In this document: piece by piece, positions 1-8,588 of the stretch
Layout: every line of letters begins with the position of its first letter
How positions within the stretch are numbered: position 1 is the first letter of the stretch
DNA from: Actinomycetota bacterium
Lineage (GTDB): Bacteria; Actinomycetota; Acidimicrobiia; Spongiisociales; UBA5794
Direction of reading: 5' to 3'
NCBI GenBank assembly: GCA_027728645.1
Contig: JAQCAA010000003.1
Coordinates: 1-41,790 of the forward strand
Length of the DNA: 41,790 nucleotides
Made by a program: the position numbers and the translations under genes
The notes under the pieces: generated by a model
The model's input: only the letters and a program-made list of their open reading frames with translations
Database searches by the model: none
Told to the model about the DNA's origin: nothing

Positions 1-1
1 T

Positions 2-1081
2 CTTGTCGTGGCGTCTGATCTTCCGCGCACGATGACAACGGCTGAAGCATTCGGGGGCGCTGAACCAGACCCCGGCTTCCGGGAATTCTCCGTCGGACAC
101 TGGGAAGGCCTGACCTCTGTTGAGGTCGCTGAACGTTTCCCGCTTGAGAGGGAAGCTTTCCTCCGCGGCGAAGACGTTGCCCCAGGTGGCGGAGAACAGA
201 TGTCTGCATTTCGTGAACGCGTCGGAAACTCCTTTGATCGTCTGACCGATCGCATGGATGACGGCGACCACGCAGTGCTCGTCACCCATGGCGGGGTGAT
301 TTGGTCGCTCATGAGTCTGGTTCTCGGGCTCGGCAATGGTGCAGCGATGATTCCTTCGCACAACACAGCGTTCTCTCAGATCATCGTCAGCAGTTCCGGC
401 GAGCGAAGGATCGAGGTATTCAACGACGCAACCCACCTCGACACAACCCCAACCCAATTCGGACCTGAAGGAAGCCACGCAACGTTCGTCCGGCACGGTC
501 AGTCGTTTGGAAATGTGGCCGGCAGATGGGACAGCACAACAGACTCCGAGCTGACCGACCTTGGGAAGGAGCAGGCGGCTCTCGCAGCAGCGCATGTCCC
601 GCAGGTCAAGTCGCTCTACAGCTCCCCACTGCGACGGACGAGCCAAACGGCAGGGATCATCGGGTCAGAGATCGGGACGGAGACGGCTCACGACGAGGGC
701 TTGGTTGAGATGTTCTTTGGGGCGTGGGAGGGACTCACAAGTACTGAGATCCTTGCGCTCCACGGAGACGACATTGCCGAGTATGAGAGCGGCAACGGAG
801 ACGACTCTCCTCGCGGAGGCACCGGTGAGTCCCTTACCGGCGCTGGTCTTCGCATGCGTGAGACGGTGCACCGCCTCTCACAGCACTCTGTTGACGGTTC
901 CTTTGTAGCTGTATCCCACGGTGCCGCGATTCGGGCGCTTGCTGTCAATGTGCTTGGGGTCAAAAACGCCGGGAGAGGGAAACTCGCAATCCCTCGGAAC
1001 ACCGCTCAGTCGAAGTTGGTACTCACAGATTCGACTGTCGTTCTTGGGTCGTACAACGTCGCCCCTCACATGGAGGCGTGA
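2..1081 (+). CDS. Tandem histidine phosphatase (phosphoglycerate mutase family), 5' partial
   Basis: Two histidine-phosphatase domains in one chain. The reading frame is open to the left edge and the first domain lacks its RHG motif, so the true start lies outside the window; the GTG at position 8 is internal, because the bases before it already encode the conserved stretch ending SDLPRTMTTAE. Domain 1 keeps the second catalytic histidine (VTHGG near 297). Domain 2 is complete: TFVRHGQS near 490, SSPLRRTSQTA near 622, FGAWEG near 720 and VSHGAAIR near 915. Such proteins remove phosphate from small metabolites or sugars through a phosphohistidine intermediate; the substrate cannot be told from sequence. 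It ends 3 bases before the glycosyltransferase and is probably co-transcribed with it. Confidence 0.85.
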   Translation, partial: LVVASDLPRTMTTAEAFGGAEPDPGFREFSVGHWEGLTSVEVAERFPLEREAFLRGEDVAPGGGEQMSAFRERVGNSFDRLTDRMDDGDHAVLVTHGGVIWSLMSLVLGLGNGAAMIPSHNTAFSQIIVSSSGERRIEVFNDATHLDTTPTQFGPEGSHATFVRHGQSFGNVAGRWDSTTDSELTDLGKEQAALAAAHVPQVKSLYSSPLRRTSQTAGIIGSEIGTETAHDEGLVEMFFGAWEGLTSTEILALHGDDIAEYESGNGDDSPRGGTGESLTGAGLRMRETVHRLSQHSVDGSFVAVSHGAAIRALAVNVLGVKNAGRGKLAIPRNTAQSKLVLTDSTVVLGSYNVAPHMEA

Positions 1082-1084
1082 TCC

Positions 1085-2152
1085 GTGCGGCTCCTGATCG
1101 TGACGAACGATTATCCGCCGAAGCCCGGCGGCATCCAGATGTATCTCCAGAACCTCGTTGATGCCTACCCAGACCCCGTCCACGTTGTGGCACCATCCGA
1201 CGACGAAGCATCGTCAAACGAGATGGGTGTTACTCGTGGGCACAAGGGATACATGCTGCCAACCGCCAAGACATATCGTCTCGTCGCACAGGCAACTTCC
1301 GAATTCCGCCCAGACGCCATTCTCTTCGGAGCACCCCACCCGCTCACACCTCTCGGCCCGAAGCTTCGTGAAGAATTTGATGTTCCATTCGGGATCCTGA
1401 GCCACGGTGGAGAGGTCACTCTTCCTGGAGCTGTGCCGCTCGTCAGCCGATGGCTTGGGAAGACGCTTGCCGCGGCAGATGTCAGATTCGCGGTGAGCCG
1501 ATTCACCGCAGACAAAGTTGCGGCGCTGTCCCACGCACCGGTCACCTTCCTGGGGGCAGGGGTGGAAGTTGCCACGTTCACACCTCCTGCGACGCCGCTC
1601 GCAAACTCCAAACCTGTGATCGGTTGCGTCAGCCGGTTTGTACCGCGGAAAGGGCAGGACCGGCTGATCGAAGCCGTGGCGATGCTCGACATCGAAGTGC
1701 AACTGCTCCTTGTCGGGAAGGGCCGCACCGAGAAAAGCCTTCGGAAGAAGGCAGAAGCCCTCGGAGTGGACGCCCGGTTCGAAATTGATGTTCCATGGTC
1801 CGACCTTGCAGACTTGTACCGGCAGATGGATGTGTTCGTGATGCCCTGTAGGTCACGATGGGGCGGACATGAGATAGAGGGTCTTGGACTCGTCTTTCTA
1901 GAGGCAGCTTCCACCGGTCTTCCTGTCATTGCTGGAGACTCCGGAGGCTCGCCAGAGACTGTGATAGCTGGCAAAACGGGATATGTGGCAACCAAGCCAG
2001 TGGAAATCGCGGCGCTCCTTTCATCGCTGCTTGCCGACCGCCAGAAAGCCTCCACGATGGGTCTTGCTGGAAGGGAATTTGTTACCAGCGAGTTCACCTG
2101 GGATCGGGTGGTTTCACGGTTGCGCGACGGTTTTAGCCCTCACCTGCGCTAG
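1085..2152 (+). CDS. GT4-family glycosyltransferase, PimB-like mannosyltransferase
   Basis: 355 residues, GTG start 3 bases after the phosphatase gene. GT-B fold: the N-terminal NDYPPKPGGIQMYLQNL motif is the acceptor-domain signature of the PimB' group (phosphatidylinositol monomannoside mannosyltransferases). The C-terminal nucleotide-sugar motif EGLGLVFLEAASTGLPVIAG carries the E-x7-E signature of GT4 enzymes, followed by GDSGGSPETV. CVSRFVPRKGQDRLIEA marks the start of the donor domain. Expected to act at the cytoplasmic face of the membrane, moving mannose from GDP-mannose to a phosphoinositide lipid. The family call is firm; the PimB function rests on motif resemblance, and another GT4 acceptor is possible. 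Confidence 0.85.
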   Translation: MRLLIVTNDYPPKPGGIQMYLQNLVDAYPDPVHVVAPSDDEASSNEMGVTRGHKGYMLPTAKTYRLVAQATSEFRPDAILFGAPHPLTPLGPKLREEFDVPFGILSHGGEVTLPGAVPLVSRWLGKTLAAADVRFAVSRFTADKVAALSHAPVTFLGAGVEVATFTPPATPLANSKPVIGCVSRFVPRKGQDRLIEAVAMLDIEVQLLLVGKGRTEKSLRKKAEALGVDARFEIDVPWSDLADLYRQMDVFVMPCRSRWGGHEIEGLGLVFLEAASTGLPVIAGDSGGSPETVIAGKTGYVATKPVEIAALLSSLLADRQKASTMGLAGREFVTSEFTWDRVVSRLRDGFSPHLR

Positions 2153-2173
2153 GTTCCGCCCCGCGTGCCGGTC

Positions 2174-2202
2174 TTGACAGGCACGGCGCCGTGTCGTATT
2201 GG
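2174..2202 (+). promoter_or_regulatory. Candidate topA promoter
   Basis: A perfect TTGACA (2174-2179), a 17-base spacer and TATTGG (2197-2202). Transcription would begin near 2209, downstream of both the GTG at 2191 and the ATG at 2206. This favours the TTG at 2233 as the topA start. Confidence 0.5.
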
Positions 2203-2232
2203 TGTATGCCAACCCTTCCGAATGGAACTGCA

Positions 2233-5001
2233 TTGTCCAAGAAACTTGTCATCGTCGAATCGCCAGCCAAGGCGAAAACCATTGGGGGCTACCTTGGCGC
2301 GGACTTCATCGTTGAATCCTCTGTTGGACACATCAGGGACATCCCATCGAGAAAGAGGGATCTTCCAGAGAGCAGGCAAGACGCGTGGGCTAAGACTCGA
2401 TTCGGCATCGACATTGAGAACGACTTCACACCCATCTATATGGTGTCGGAATCCTCCAAACGCCAGGTGCAACTGCTCAAGAAGCTTCTGAAGGAAGTCG
2501 ACGAGCTCTACCTCGCAACTGATGAAGATCGCGAAGGTGAAGCGATTGCGTGGCACCTGCTTGAGGAACTCAAGCCAAAGGTGCCTGTCCAGAGAATGGT
2601 GTTCCACGAGATCACAAAGAAGGCGATCGAGGAGGCGGCAGCGAACCCTCGCGATCTCGATGTGCCACTCGTCCATGCCCAAGAAACGAGACGAATCCTT
2701 GACAGACTCTTCGGTTTCGAGGTTTCTCCTGTTCTGTGGAGGCGAGTGAGGCGAGGGCTGTCTGCGGGAAGGGTGCAGTCGCCAGCGACCAGGATCCTTG
2801 TCGACCGCGAGCGCGAACGCATGGCGTTCATCCGCTCGGCCTACTCGGGTCTCAAGGCAACGCTTTCGACAAAGGGCGCAGAGTTTCCAGCGCAGCTTCG
2901 CTCGATAGACAGCGTGAGGGTCGCCGATGGAAGCGATTTCGACGACAACGGAGTGCTGAAGAAGGACAGAAGAGCACTGTCTTCGGATGACGCGGTCGGA
3001 CTTGCCCAGGGGCTCAGCGGTGCTGACTTCACCGTTGGCTCGGTCGAGCGCAAACCGTATACCCGTAAGCCATACGCCCCATTCCGTACATCGACCCTTC
3101 AGCAGGAGGCTTCGCACAAACTGCGGTTTGGTGCGAGGCGCACCATGAGCGCCGCCCAAGCGCTCTACGAGCAGGGTTTCATCACGTATATGAGGACGGA
3201 TTCCACAAACCTTTCTGCCACTGCGGTTCAAGCAGCGAGGTCGTTGGTCTCTGATCGATACGGATCGCAATTCCTTCCAGACAAGCCACGTGTCTACGGT
3301 GCCAAAGCAAAGGGTGCTCAGGAGGCCCACGAGGCCATCCGACCATCGGGTGAGCGGTTCCAGGACATGGACCGTGCCGCTGGGCAATTCGGGCCGAATT
3401 CGGATGCGTCGAGGCTGTACGAGCTGATCTGGATGCGGACCGTTGCTTCCCAGATGAAGGACGCTGTTGGAGAAAGTCTCACGGTCAATATCGAAGCTGA
3501 GACTCTCGATGGTCAGACCTGTGCGTTTCGTGCTGGAGGGCGAACGATCACCTTCCCTGGCTTCTTGCGGGCATACGTCGAGGGTCACGACGACCCAGAC
3601 GCAGCGCTCGACGACCAGGAAACCCATCTACCCCAGATGACCGAGGGCGACACCCTCGTTGCGGTCGCACTTGAGCCAACGGACCACGAAACAAAGCCTC
3701 CAGCGAGGTACACCGAGGCTTCACTTGTGAAGCGCATGGAGGAGCTTGGGATCGGCAGACCCTCGACATACGCCTCCATCATTTCAACAATCCTCGACCG
3801 CGAGTACTGCTACAAGCAAGGGACAGCGCTCGTGCCCACGTGGAGGGCATTTGGCGTAATCGGGCTTCTCGAAAAGTATTTTGCTGACTATGTCGACTAC
3901 GACTTCACGGCAAAGATGGAGCAGGACCTTGACCGCATCGCCTCGGGCGACGAGCAGATGGTGCCGTACCTCAAGGCCTTCTACTTCGGGAACGGCCGGC
4001 CTGGCACTGGCATTGTCGACTTGGTGTCAGACGATGCCCTTGAGCGCATCGATCCAAAGGAAGTCAACTCGTTTTTGATCGGTGCCGGCGACGACGACGA
4101 GCCGATCATCGCAAGGTCTGGCCAGTACGGTCCGTATGTCCAACGTGGCGAGGACAGCGCATCGATTCCTCCTGATCTCCCGCCAGACGAGTTGACGGTC
4201 GCCAAGGCAGAAGCGCTTCTGAACGAACCGAAGGACGAGCGGTCACTTGGAAACGACCCAGAGTCAGGGCTCGAGGTGTTCCTCAAGACTGGACGGTTCG
4301 GCCCGTACATCCAGCTCGGCGAACGTATACCCGACTCGGACGAAAAGCCTCGGATGGCCTCGGTGTTCAAGTCAATGAACCCAGAGACACTGACGCTCGA
4401 CGATGCCCTCAAACTGATAACGATTCCACGCGAGCTCGGACCGCACCCCGACGACGCAGAGCCCGTTTTTGCAAAGAACGGTCCTCATGGTCCGTATGTC
4501 AACTGGGGCAAGGAGAACCGCTCGATCGGTTCCGAGGACCAATTGCTCACAATCACTCTTGACGAGGCAATCGTCGAACTCGCAAAGCCTCGTGAACGGA
4601 GAGGCGCCAAGCCGCCGCTCAAGGAGCTTGGCAAGGACCCTGTATCTGGGAAAGACATCGTCGTGAAAGATGGACGATTCGGTCTCTACATGACAGACGG
4701 CGAAACCAATGTGTCGTTCCGGGTGGCAGAGAACCTCGAAAACATCACCCTTGAGCATGCTGCAGACCGTCTTGCAGAAAAGCGTGCAAAGGGTCCTGCT
4801 CCGAAAAAGTCGCGAGCGAAGAAGCCGGCCAAGAAGCCGGCCAAGAAGCCGGCCGCAGCGAAGAAGCCCAAGGTGAACCCAGACTCTGGCGACGGCGGGT
4901 CGAGCCGTCAGAGATGGGACGGGAGCGCCAGCCCGCGTCCTGCCGACGGAGAGCTACACAAGATTATTGGATCGACTCAGAATCGACGAGAAGACGACTA
5001 G
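2233..5001 (+). CDS. topA: DNA topoisomerase I (type IA)
   Basis: 922 residues from the TTG at 2233; the frame is open from 2191 (GTG) and 2206 (ATG). The TTG is preferred because GGAA lies 5 bases upstream, family members begin with SKKLVIVESPAKAKTI, and a good promoter overlaps the earlier starts. The TOPRIM domain holds the VESPAKAKTI glutamate and DEDREGEAIAW (from about residue 97). The catalytic tyrosine is in ITYMRTDST (Tyr319). C-terminal topoisomerase repeats follow (GPYVQRG, GPYIQLG, GPYVNWG, GLYMTDG), then a lysine/alanine/proline-rich tail (about 857-880) and an acidic end, with no zinc fingers. This matches actinobacterial TopA. It relaxes negative supercoils. Confidence 0.97.
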   Translation: MSKKLVIVESPAKAKTIGGYLGADFIVESSVGHIRDIPSRKRDLPESRQDAWAKTRFGIDIENDFTPIYMVSESSKRQVQLLKKLLKEVDELYLATDEDREGEAIAWHLLEELKPKVPVQRMVFHEITKKAIEEAAANPRDLDVPLVHAQETRRILDRLFGFEVSPVLWRRVRRGLSAGRVQSPATRILVDRERERMAFIRSAYSGLKATLSTKGAEFPAQLRSIDSVRVADGSDFDDNGVLKKDRRALSSDDAVGLAQGLSGADFTVGSVERKPYTRKPYAPFRTSTLQQEASHKLRFGARRTMSAAQALYEQGFITYMRTDSTNLSATAVQAARSLVSDRYGSQFLPDKPRVYGAKAKGAQEAHEAIRPSGERFQDMDRAAGQFGPNSDASRLYELIWMRTVASQMKDAVGESLTVNIEAETLDGQTCAFRAGGRTITFPGFLRAYVEGHDDPDAALDDQETHLPQMTEGDTLVAVALEPTDHETKPPARYTEASLVKRMEELGIGRPSTYASIISTILDREYCYKQGTALVPTWRAFGVIGLLEKYFADYVDYDFTAKMEQDLDRIASGDEQMVPYLKAFYFGNGRPGTGIVDLVSDDALERIDPKEVNSFLIGAGDDDEPIIARSGQYGPYVQRGEDSASIPPDLPPDELTVAKAEALLNEPKDERSLGNDPESGLEVFLKTGRFGPYIQLGERIPDSDEKPRMASVFKSMNPETLTLDDALKLITIPRELGPHPDDAEPVFAKNGPHGPYVNWGKENRSIGSEDQLLTITLDEAIVELAKPRERRGAKPPLKELGKDPVSGKDIVVKDGRFGLYMTDGETNVSFRVAENLENITLEHAADRLAEKRAKGPAPKKSRAKKPAKKPAKKPAAAKKPKVNPDSGDGGSSRQRWDGSASPRPADGELHKIIGSTQNRREDD

Positions 5002-5145
5002 CTCAGTCTCAGACCTTCTCATCCGTTCCTGTGTACGGCGGATCTATCGACGTGATGGCAGAGACGCGCCGTTGCCTGACCAAAAAAGCCAGCGAAGAAG
5101 AAGTCGTAGGGTCTCGTCCGCATCTCGGAGGGCTCTGATGACCGG

Positions 5146-5151
5146 TACCGT
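5146..5151 (+). promoter_or_regulatory. -10 box TACCGT of a leaderless tmk transcript
   Basis: TACCGT ends 6 bases before the ATG at 5158 and no Shine-Dalgarno lies between. This is the leaderless arrangement seen at several other genes in this window. No convincing -35. Confidence 0.4.
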
Positions 5152-5157
5152 GTGGGC

Positions 5158-5766
5158 ATGACTGATCTTGCGCGGCGATACATCGCCTTCGAAGGGATTG
5201 AAGGGGCTGGTAAGTCGACGGTGGCGCGTCACGTCGCAGACCATCTCCGCGCCACCGGTCACGAGGTGGTGCTCGTGCGTGAGCCGGGAGGCACCGAAGT
5301 CGGAGAGAGTATCCGGCAGATCCTTCTTGGAGACGGCGAAGCACCTTCACCCCTCGCAGAAGCCGCACTGTTTGCTGCCTCAAGGGCACATTTGGTTCAC
5401 ACGATCGTACGACCCGCCCTCACAGCTGGATCGTGGGTCATCTCTGACCGCACGGCATATTCGTCGCTTGCGTATCAGGCGATCGGGCGCGGACTTGACC
5501 TTGATGCGATCAGAACTCTCAACGACATCGCGATCGGTGGGCTCTGGCCCGGAACGGTGGTTCTCCTCACGGTCGCGACCGATGAAGGTCTCGCCAGGCA
5601 AGCCGTCGACGACCGGATTGGGGGAGAGGCTGTGGCTTTTCACAGAGCCGTCGCAGCCGGATTCGATTCACTTGCCGCAGCCGAGCCCGAGCGCTTTGTA
5701 GTGGTGGACGCCTCAAAAGCGATAGAGGATGTCGCGGCCGCTGTCATAGACCGGCTTGGCTTGTGA
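5158..5766 (+). CDS. tmk: Thymidylate kinase (dTMP kinase)
   Basis: 202 residues from the ATG at 5158; a GTG at 5152 is in frame, but the -10 box at 5146 favours the ATG. The P-loop FEGIEGAGKST is near the N-terminus, followed by VREPGGTEVGE (the DR[YHF]-region equivalents are SDRTAYSSLAYQ) and a lid segment rich in Asp and Arg. It phosphorylates dTMP to dTDP for DNA synthesis. The stop overlaps the holB start by 4 bases (GTGA), so the two are translationally coupled. The tmk-holB pairing is very common in bacteria. Confidence 0.95.
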   Translation: MTDLARRYIAFEGIEGAGKSTVARHVADHLRATGHEVVLVREPGGTEVGESIRQILLGDGEAPSPLAEAALFAASRAHLVHTIVRPALTAGSWVISDRTAYSSLAYQAIGRGLDLDAIRTLNDIAIGGLWPGTVVLLTVATDEGLARQAVDDRIGGEAVAFHRAVAAGFDSLAAAEPERFVVVDASKAIEDVAAAVIDRLGL

Positions 5767-6824
5767 CCCCTTTCTCAGAAGTCATTGGCCACGCGGCTGT
5801 CGTCAGCCTGCTCACGTCAGAACTTGAGAACCCCGCCCATGCGTATCTCTTCGTCGGGCCTTCGAATGTTGGGAAGGCTCTGATCGCCAGAGAGTTCGCA
5901 GCCCATCTCGTCGGGGGAGATGATCCCGATGCTGTGCGGCGAGCCGTCGAGGCGAAACATCCAGACGTCATCGTTGTGGCCCCCGAGGGCAGGTCATCGA
6001 TCACGGTCGATCAAGCACGTTCCGTGGTTTCATCGGCAGTGCTCGCCCCTCTTGAGGCGAACACCAAGGTGTATCTCTTTGAGGAAGCATCGATGCTCAA
6101 CGACGAGGCAGCCAATGCCCTTCTCAAAACGATCGAAGAACCAATCCACTCGTCTTCCTTTCTCCTTGTGGCTGACTCTGAGAACGACCTCCCATCCACC
6201 GTGGCCAGCAGGTGCAGAACGATTGTGTTCGGACGCGTCAGCGAAAGCGATCTTGTGGCTGGCCTCGTGAAGCACGGTGTTGAACCTGATCGTGCCCTTG
6301 AAGCGGCAAAAATCTCGGGGGGGCGCCCAGGTTTGGCACTTGCTCTGGCAACTGAGCCTGCGGTGGCTGCGTATCGAGATGCGTGGATGTCGGTGCCAGC
6401 GGAAGTCACAGACCATCCGGGCGATGCGTACCGGCTTGTGGGCGATGTGCTTGATGCAACAGAGCCGCTGCTTGATGCCATCAAGCGACGCCAAGCAGAC
6501 GAACTGGCTCTTCACCATCCCGATGGGAACGCCCCAAGGACATTCATCGACCGTCAGCAGCGCGAGCTTTCGAGGGCTTCGGATGCGCTGTACGTGACGG
6601 GGCTTGAACTGCTCGCGAGTTTCTATCGTGACACCGCTGCGGCTCAGCTTGGTGCCGAAGTGGTGAACGCAGACGTAGACGTCACGCTCCTGACGCGGCT
6701 CGATGTGCCGACAGCTGTGGCTCGTGCTGAGAGAGTTTTTGGCGCAATCGAGGCACTCGAAGCGAACCAACGACCGAACCTCGCTCTTGCGTCGCTGTTC
6801 GTGGACCTTGGTCAGGATGCCTAG
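5763..6824 (+). CDS. holB: DNA polymerase III subunit delta' (clamp-loader subunit)
   Basis: 353 residues, GTG start overlapping the tmk stop. AAA+ fold: FSEVIGHAAVVSLL at the N-terminus, a P-loop-like GPSNVGKA, the sensor segment VYLFEEASMLNDEAANALLK, and LEEP-type KTIEEP followed by a sensor-1 region ending in SRCRTIVF. The zinc-binding cysteines between P-loop and Walker B seen in many delta' and gamma subunits are absent here. It helps load the sliding clamp during replication. The C-terminal third is divergent, as is usual for actinobacterial HolB. The stop overlaps the following acyltransferase start. Confidence 0.9.
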   Translation: MTPFSEVIGHAAVVSLLTSELENPAHAYLFVGPSNVGKALIAREFAAHLVGGDDPDAVRRAVEAKHPDVIVVAPEGRSSITVDQARSVVSSAVLAPLEANTKVYLFEEASMLNDEAANALLKTIEEPIHSSSFLLVADSENDLPSTVASRCRTIVFGRVSESDLVAGLVKHGVEPDRALEAAKISGGRPGLALALATEPAVAAYRDAWMSVPAEVTDHPGDAYRLVGDVLDATEPLLDAIKRRQADELALHHPDGNAPRTFIDRQQRELSRASDALYVTGLELLASFYRDTAAAQLGAEVVNADVDVTLLTRLDVPTAVARAERVFGAIEALEANQRPNLALASLFVDLGQDA

Positions 6825-7458
6825 GCGGTCCGTAGTTCGACGGGCGATGGATGCCGTGGCTAGGCCCCCAGTGAGGGCCCTGTCGAAGCTTCTCCTCGAT
6901 CTTTCTGTATCAGGGACCGATCATGTACCAGCCGAAGGCGGTTTCATTCTCGCCTCCAACCACTTCTCACACCTCGACCCACCGCTTCTCCAGCTGTACT
7001 CAGGCCACGACGTGCGGTTTCTCGCAGTCGACGAACTCTTCGGCAAGTCGATGTTTCTCGACGCAGCGCTGAAGCACGGCGCCTCGATACCGCTCGACCG
7101 CGATGGCTACCCGGTCGCCGCGATGCGAGAGGCAATCGAGCATCTCGAAGGGGGAAACAGCCTTGGCTTGTTTCCAGAGGGACGTCGCGTCGAGCGGTGG
7201 GGGGTTGGCGATCCGAAGCGGGGAGCTGCTTGGCTGTCGTGGATGACCGGTGCGCCTCTCATCCCCGTAGCGATCCATGGGACTCAGCACACACTTTCAC
7301 CAGCGGACCGCGGGCTGCACAGGACAGCCGTGCGTATCTGGTACGAACCACCATTGTGGTGGCACAACTATTCGGACCGCTTGGATCCCGTCGGCTCGAT
7401 GACAGCTGATTGGTTTGATGCGGTCGACCGTAGGCTTTCAGATTGGATGGAAACATGA
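6817..7458 (+). CDS. 1-acyl-sn-glycerol-3-phosphate acyltransferase (PlsC family)
   Basis: 213 residues from the ATG at 6817, which overlaps the holB stop by 8 bases. Acyltransferase motif 1 NHFSHLDPPLL (H-x4-D) is near residue 46. Motif 3 FPEGRRVE is near 116, and a Pro-rich IPVAIHGTQ block (motif 4) follows. No strong transmembrane segment, so probably peripheral on the inner face of the membrane, making phosphatidic acid from lysophosphatidic acid and an acyl donor. The gene ends in ATGA, overlapping the next start by 4 bases. The family is secure; the acceptor is the usual one for the family. Confidence 0.88.
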   Translation: MPRRSVVRRAMDAVARPPVRALSKLLLDLSVSGTDHVPAEGGFILASNHFSHLDPPLLQLYSGHDVRFLAVDELFGKSMFLDAALKHGASIPLDRDGYPVAAMREAIEHLEGGNSLGLFPEGRRVERWGVGDPKRGAAWLSWMTGAPLIPVAIHGTQHTLSPADRGLHRTAVRIWYEPPLWWHNYSDRLDPVGSMTADWFDAVDRRLSDWMET

Positions 7459-8366
7459 CACAGAAACGGATTGTGATTGCAGGTGGATCCGGATTGATCG
7501 GGTCCGCCCTTACCGAGGCTTTACAGGCGCGAGGGGACACAGTTGTGACGCTTGTGAGGTTTGCACCCGACGCTGGCACAGATGCCGACACGTTTGTTTG
7601 GGGACCGAGGACGGGGGGTCTCGATCCGGCAGCGCTTGAGGGCGCCGACGCCGTGGTGGTTCTCAGCGGTGTCCCTATTGCAGGGAAGCGGTGGACCGAA
7701 GAGCGCAAAGCTCTGATCCTCTCTTCGCGAACCGACTCTGTCGGCACGGTCGCAAGGACCATGGCCGCCATGGACAACCCGCCCCCAGTTCTTCTCGCAT
7801 CTTCAGCCATCGGCTTCTACGGGGAACGCGGCGATGACGTGCTCACTGAAGAGGAGCCGTCGGGGGAAGGATTCTTTGCAGATGTGTGCTCGGCGTGGGA
7901 GGGAGCAGCCCGTCCTGCGAAAGCTGCCGGAGTCCGAGTTGTGAACATGCGGACGGGCCTCGTGATGTCTGGCAACGGAGGAGCGCTCGATCCGATGCTC
8001 CCTCTCTTCAAGCTCGGAATCGGGGGACGAATCGGCAACGGCAAACAATGGTGGTCGTGGGTGTCTGAGGAGGACTGCGTGCGGGCCTTTCTGCACTGCA
8101 TCGATGAGGACATTCGCGGTCCCGTCAATGTCGTATCTCCAAACCCGGTCACCAACGCCCAATTCACAAAGGCCCTCGGCAAGGCAGTCCACCGACCGAC
8201 GTTGCTGCCAACCCCAAGATTTGGCCTCACTGTTCGTCTCGGAAGCGAACTCGCCGAAGCGGTTGGCTACGTGTCCCACAGAGTCGAGCCAGCGGTGTTG
8301 AAGAATTCCGGTTTCGAATTCACCCACGAAACCATCGACACGGCCCTGGAAGCAGCACTCGCCTGA
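7455..8366 (+). CDS. TIGR01777-family NAD-dependent epimerase/dehydratase-like protein
   Basis: 303 residues from the ATG at 7455; the TTG at 7443 is a weaker alternative. Extended short-chain dehydrogenase fold with the Rossmann motif IAGGSGLIGSALTEAL at the N-terminus, GADAVVVLSGVPIAGKRWTE (family-typical), SSAIGFYGERGDD with the tyrosine of the active-site region, and the C-terminal DUF1731-type segment ending in VEPAVLKNSGFEFTH. Relatives are annotated as epimerases or as cell-division inhibitor SulA-like proteins, but the reaction is not established. Last gene of the tmk-holB-plsC-like cluster, followed by a tRNA. Confidence 0.88.
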   Translation: MTQKRIVIAGGSGLIGSALTEALQARGDTVVTLVRFAPDAGTDADTFVWGPRTGGLDPAALEGADAVVVLSGVPIAGKRWTEERKALILSSRTDSVGTVARTMAAMDNPPPVLLASSAIGFYGERGDDVLTEEEPSGEGFFADVCSAWEGAARPAKAAGVRVVNMRTGLVMSGNGGALDPMLPLFKLGIGGRIGNGKQWWSWVSEEDCVRAFLHCIDEDIRGPVNVVSPNPVTNAQFTKALGKAVHRPTLLPTPRFGLTVRLGSELAEAVGYVSHRVEPAVLKNSGFEFTHETIDTALEAALA

Positions 8367-8403
8367 TCCCACGAGGTGGGGGAGACTGTTCAACGGCTGT
8401 TGG

Positions 8404-8409
8404 TATCAT
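8404..8409 (+). promoter_or_regulatory. Candidate -10 box for tRNA-Thr(CGT)
   Basis: TATCAT 11 bases upstream of the tRNA 5' end, the expected place for a short processed leader. No clear -35. Confidence 0.35.
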
Positions 8410-8420
8410 CGCACTCGCCG

Positions 8421-8495
8421 GCCGGGGTAGCTCAGGGGTAGAGCAACGCACTCGTAATGCGTAGGCCGCGGGTTCAAATCCCGCCTCCGGCTCCA
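8421..8495 (+). tRNA. tRNA-Thr (anticodon CGT), CCA encoded
   Basis: 75 bases. The acceptor arms GCCGGGG and CTCCGGC pair with one G-U. D-arm GCTCAGGGGTAGAGC. The anticodon stem ACGCA/TGCGT closes the loop CTCGTAA with anticodon CGT at 8453-8455. The T-loop is TTCAAAT in a GCGGG/CCCGC stem. Discriminator T, then CCA encoded at 8493-8495. Reads ACG. Confidence 0.97.
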
Positions 8496-8505
8496 AACTT
8501 CAAAC

Positions 8506-8555
8506 CGTTTTGGCGTGAGGCACGGGAAGATATTCCCGCTAGCCACGCCAAAAAG
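8506..8555. repeat. Compound palindromic repeat, copy 1
   Basis: An outer inverted repeat (TTTTGGCGTG at 8508-8517 against CACGCCAAAA at 8544-8553) encloses an inner one (8523-8538, CGGGAA to TTCCCG with one mismatch). It lies 10 bases after tRNA-Thr(CGT). The same element, better preserved, is at 17981-18032. Copies are intergenic and carry no protein. Confidence 0.85.
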
Positions 8556-8566
8556 TTCTTTTGGGA

Positions 8567-8588
8567 GCCGCGGGTCCAAATCCCGCCT
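8567..8588 (+). repeat. Duplicated T-arm fragment of tRNA-Thr(CGT)
   Basis: 22 bases repeat 8465-8486 of the tRNA-Thr gene with one mismatch (T to C in the T-loop), exactly 102 bases downstream. The copy includes the T-stem and loop but not a usable acceptor. It also overlaps the stop codon of the cupin gene on the other strand. Confidence 0.8.

Noticed and set aside
1165-2097. 310-residue minus-strand ORF
   Set aside because: Antisense to the glycosyltransferase gene, Ser/Arg-rich, no domain and no ribosome site.
2149-3627. 492-residue ORF on the minus strand
   Set aside because: It lies opposite topA, has no recognisable motif, and its composition is that of an antisense shadow of a high-GC gene.
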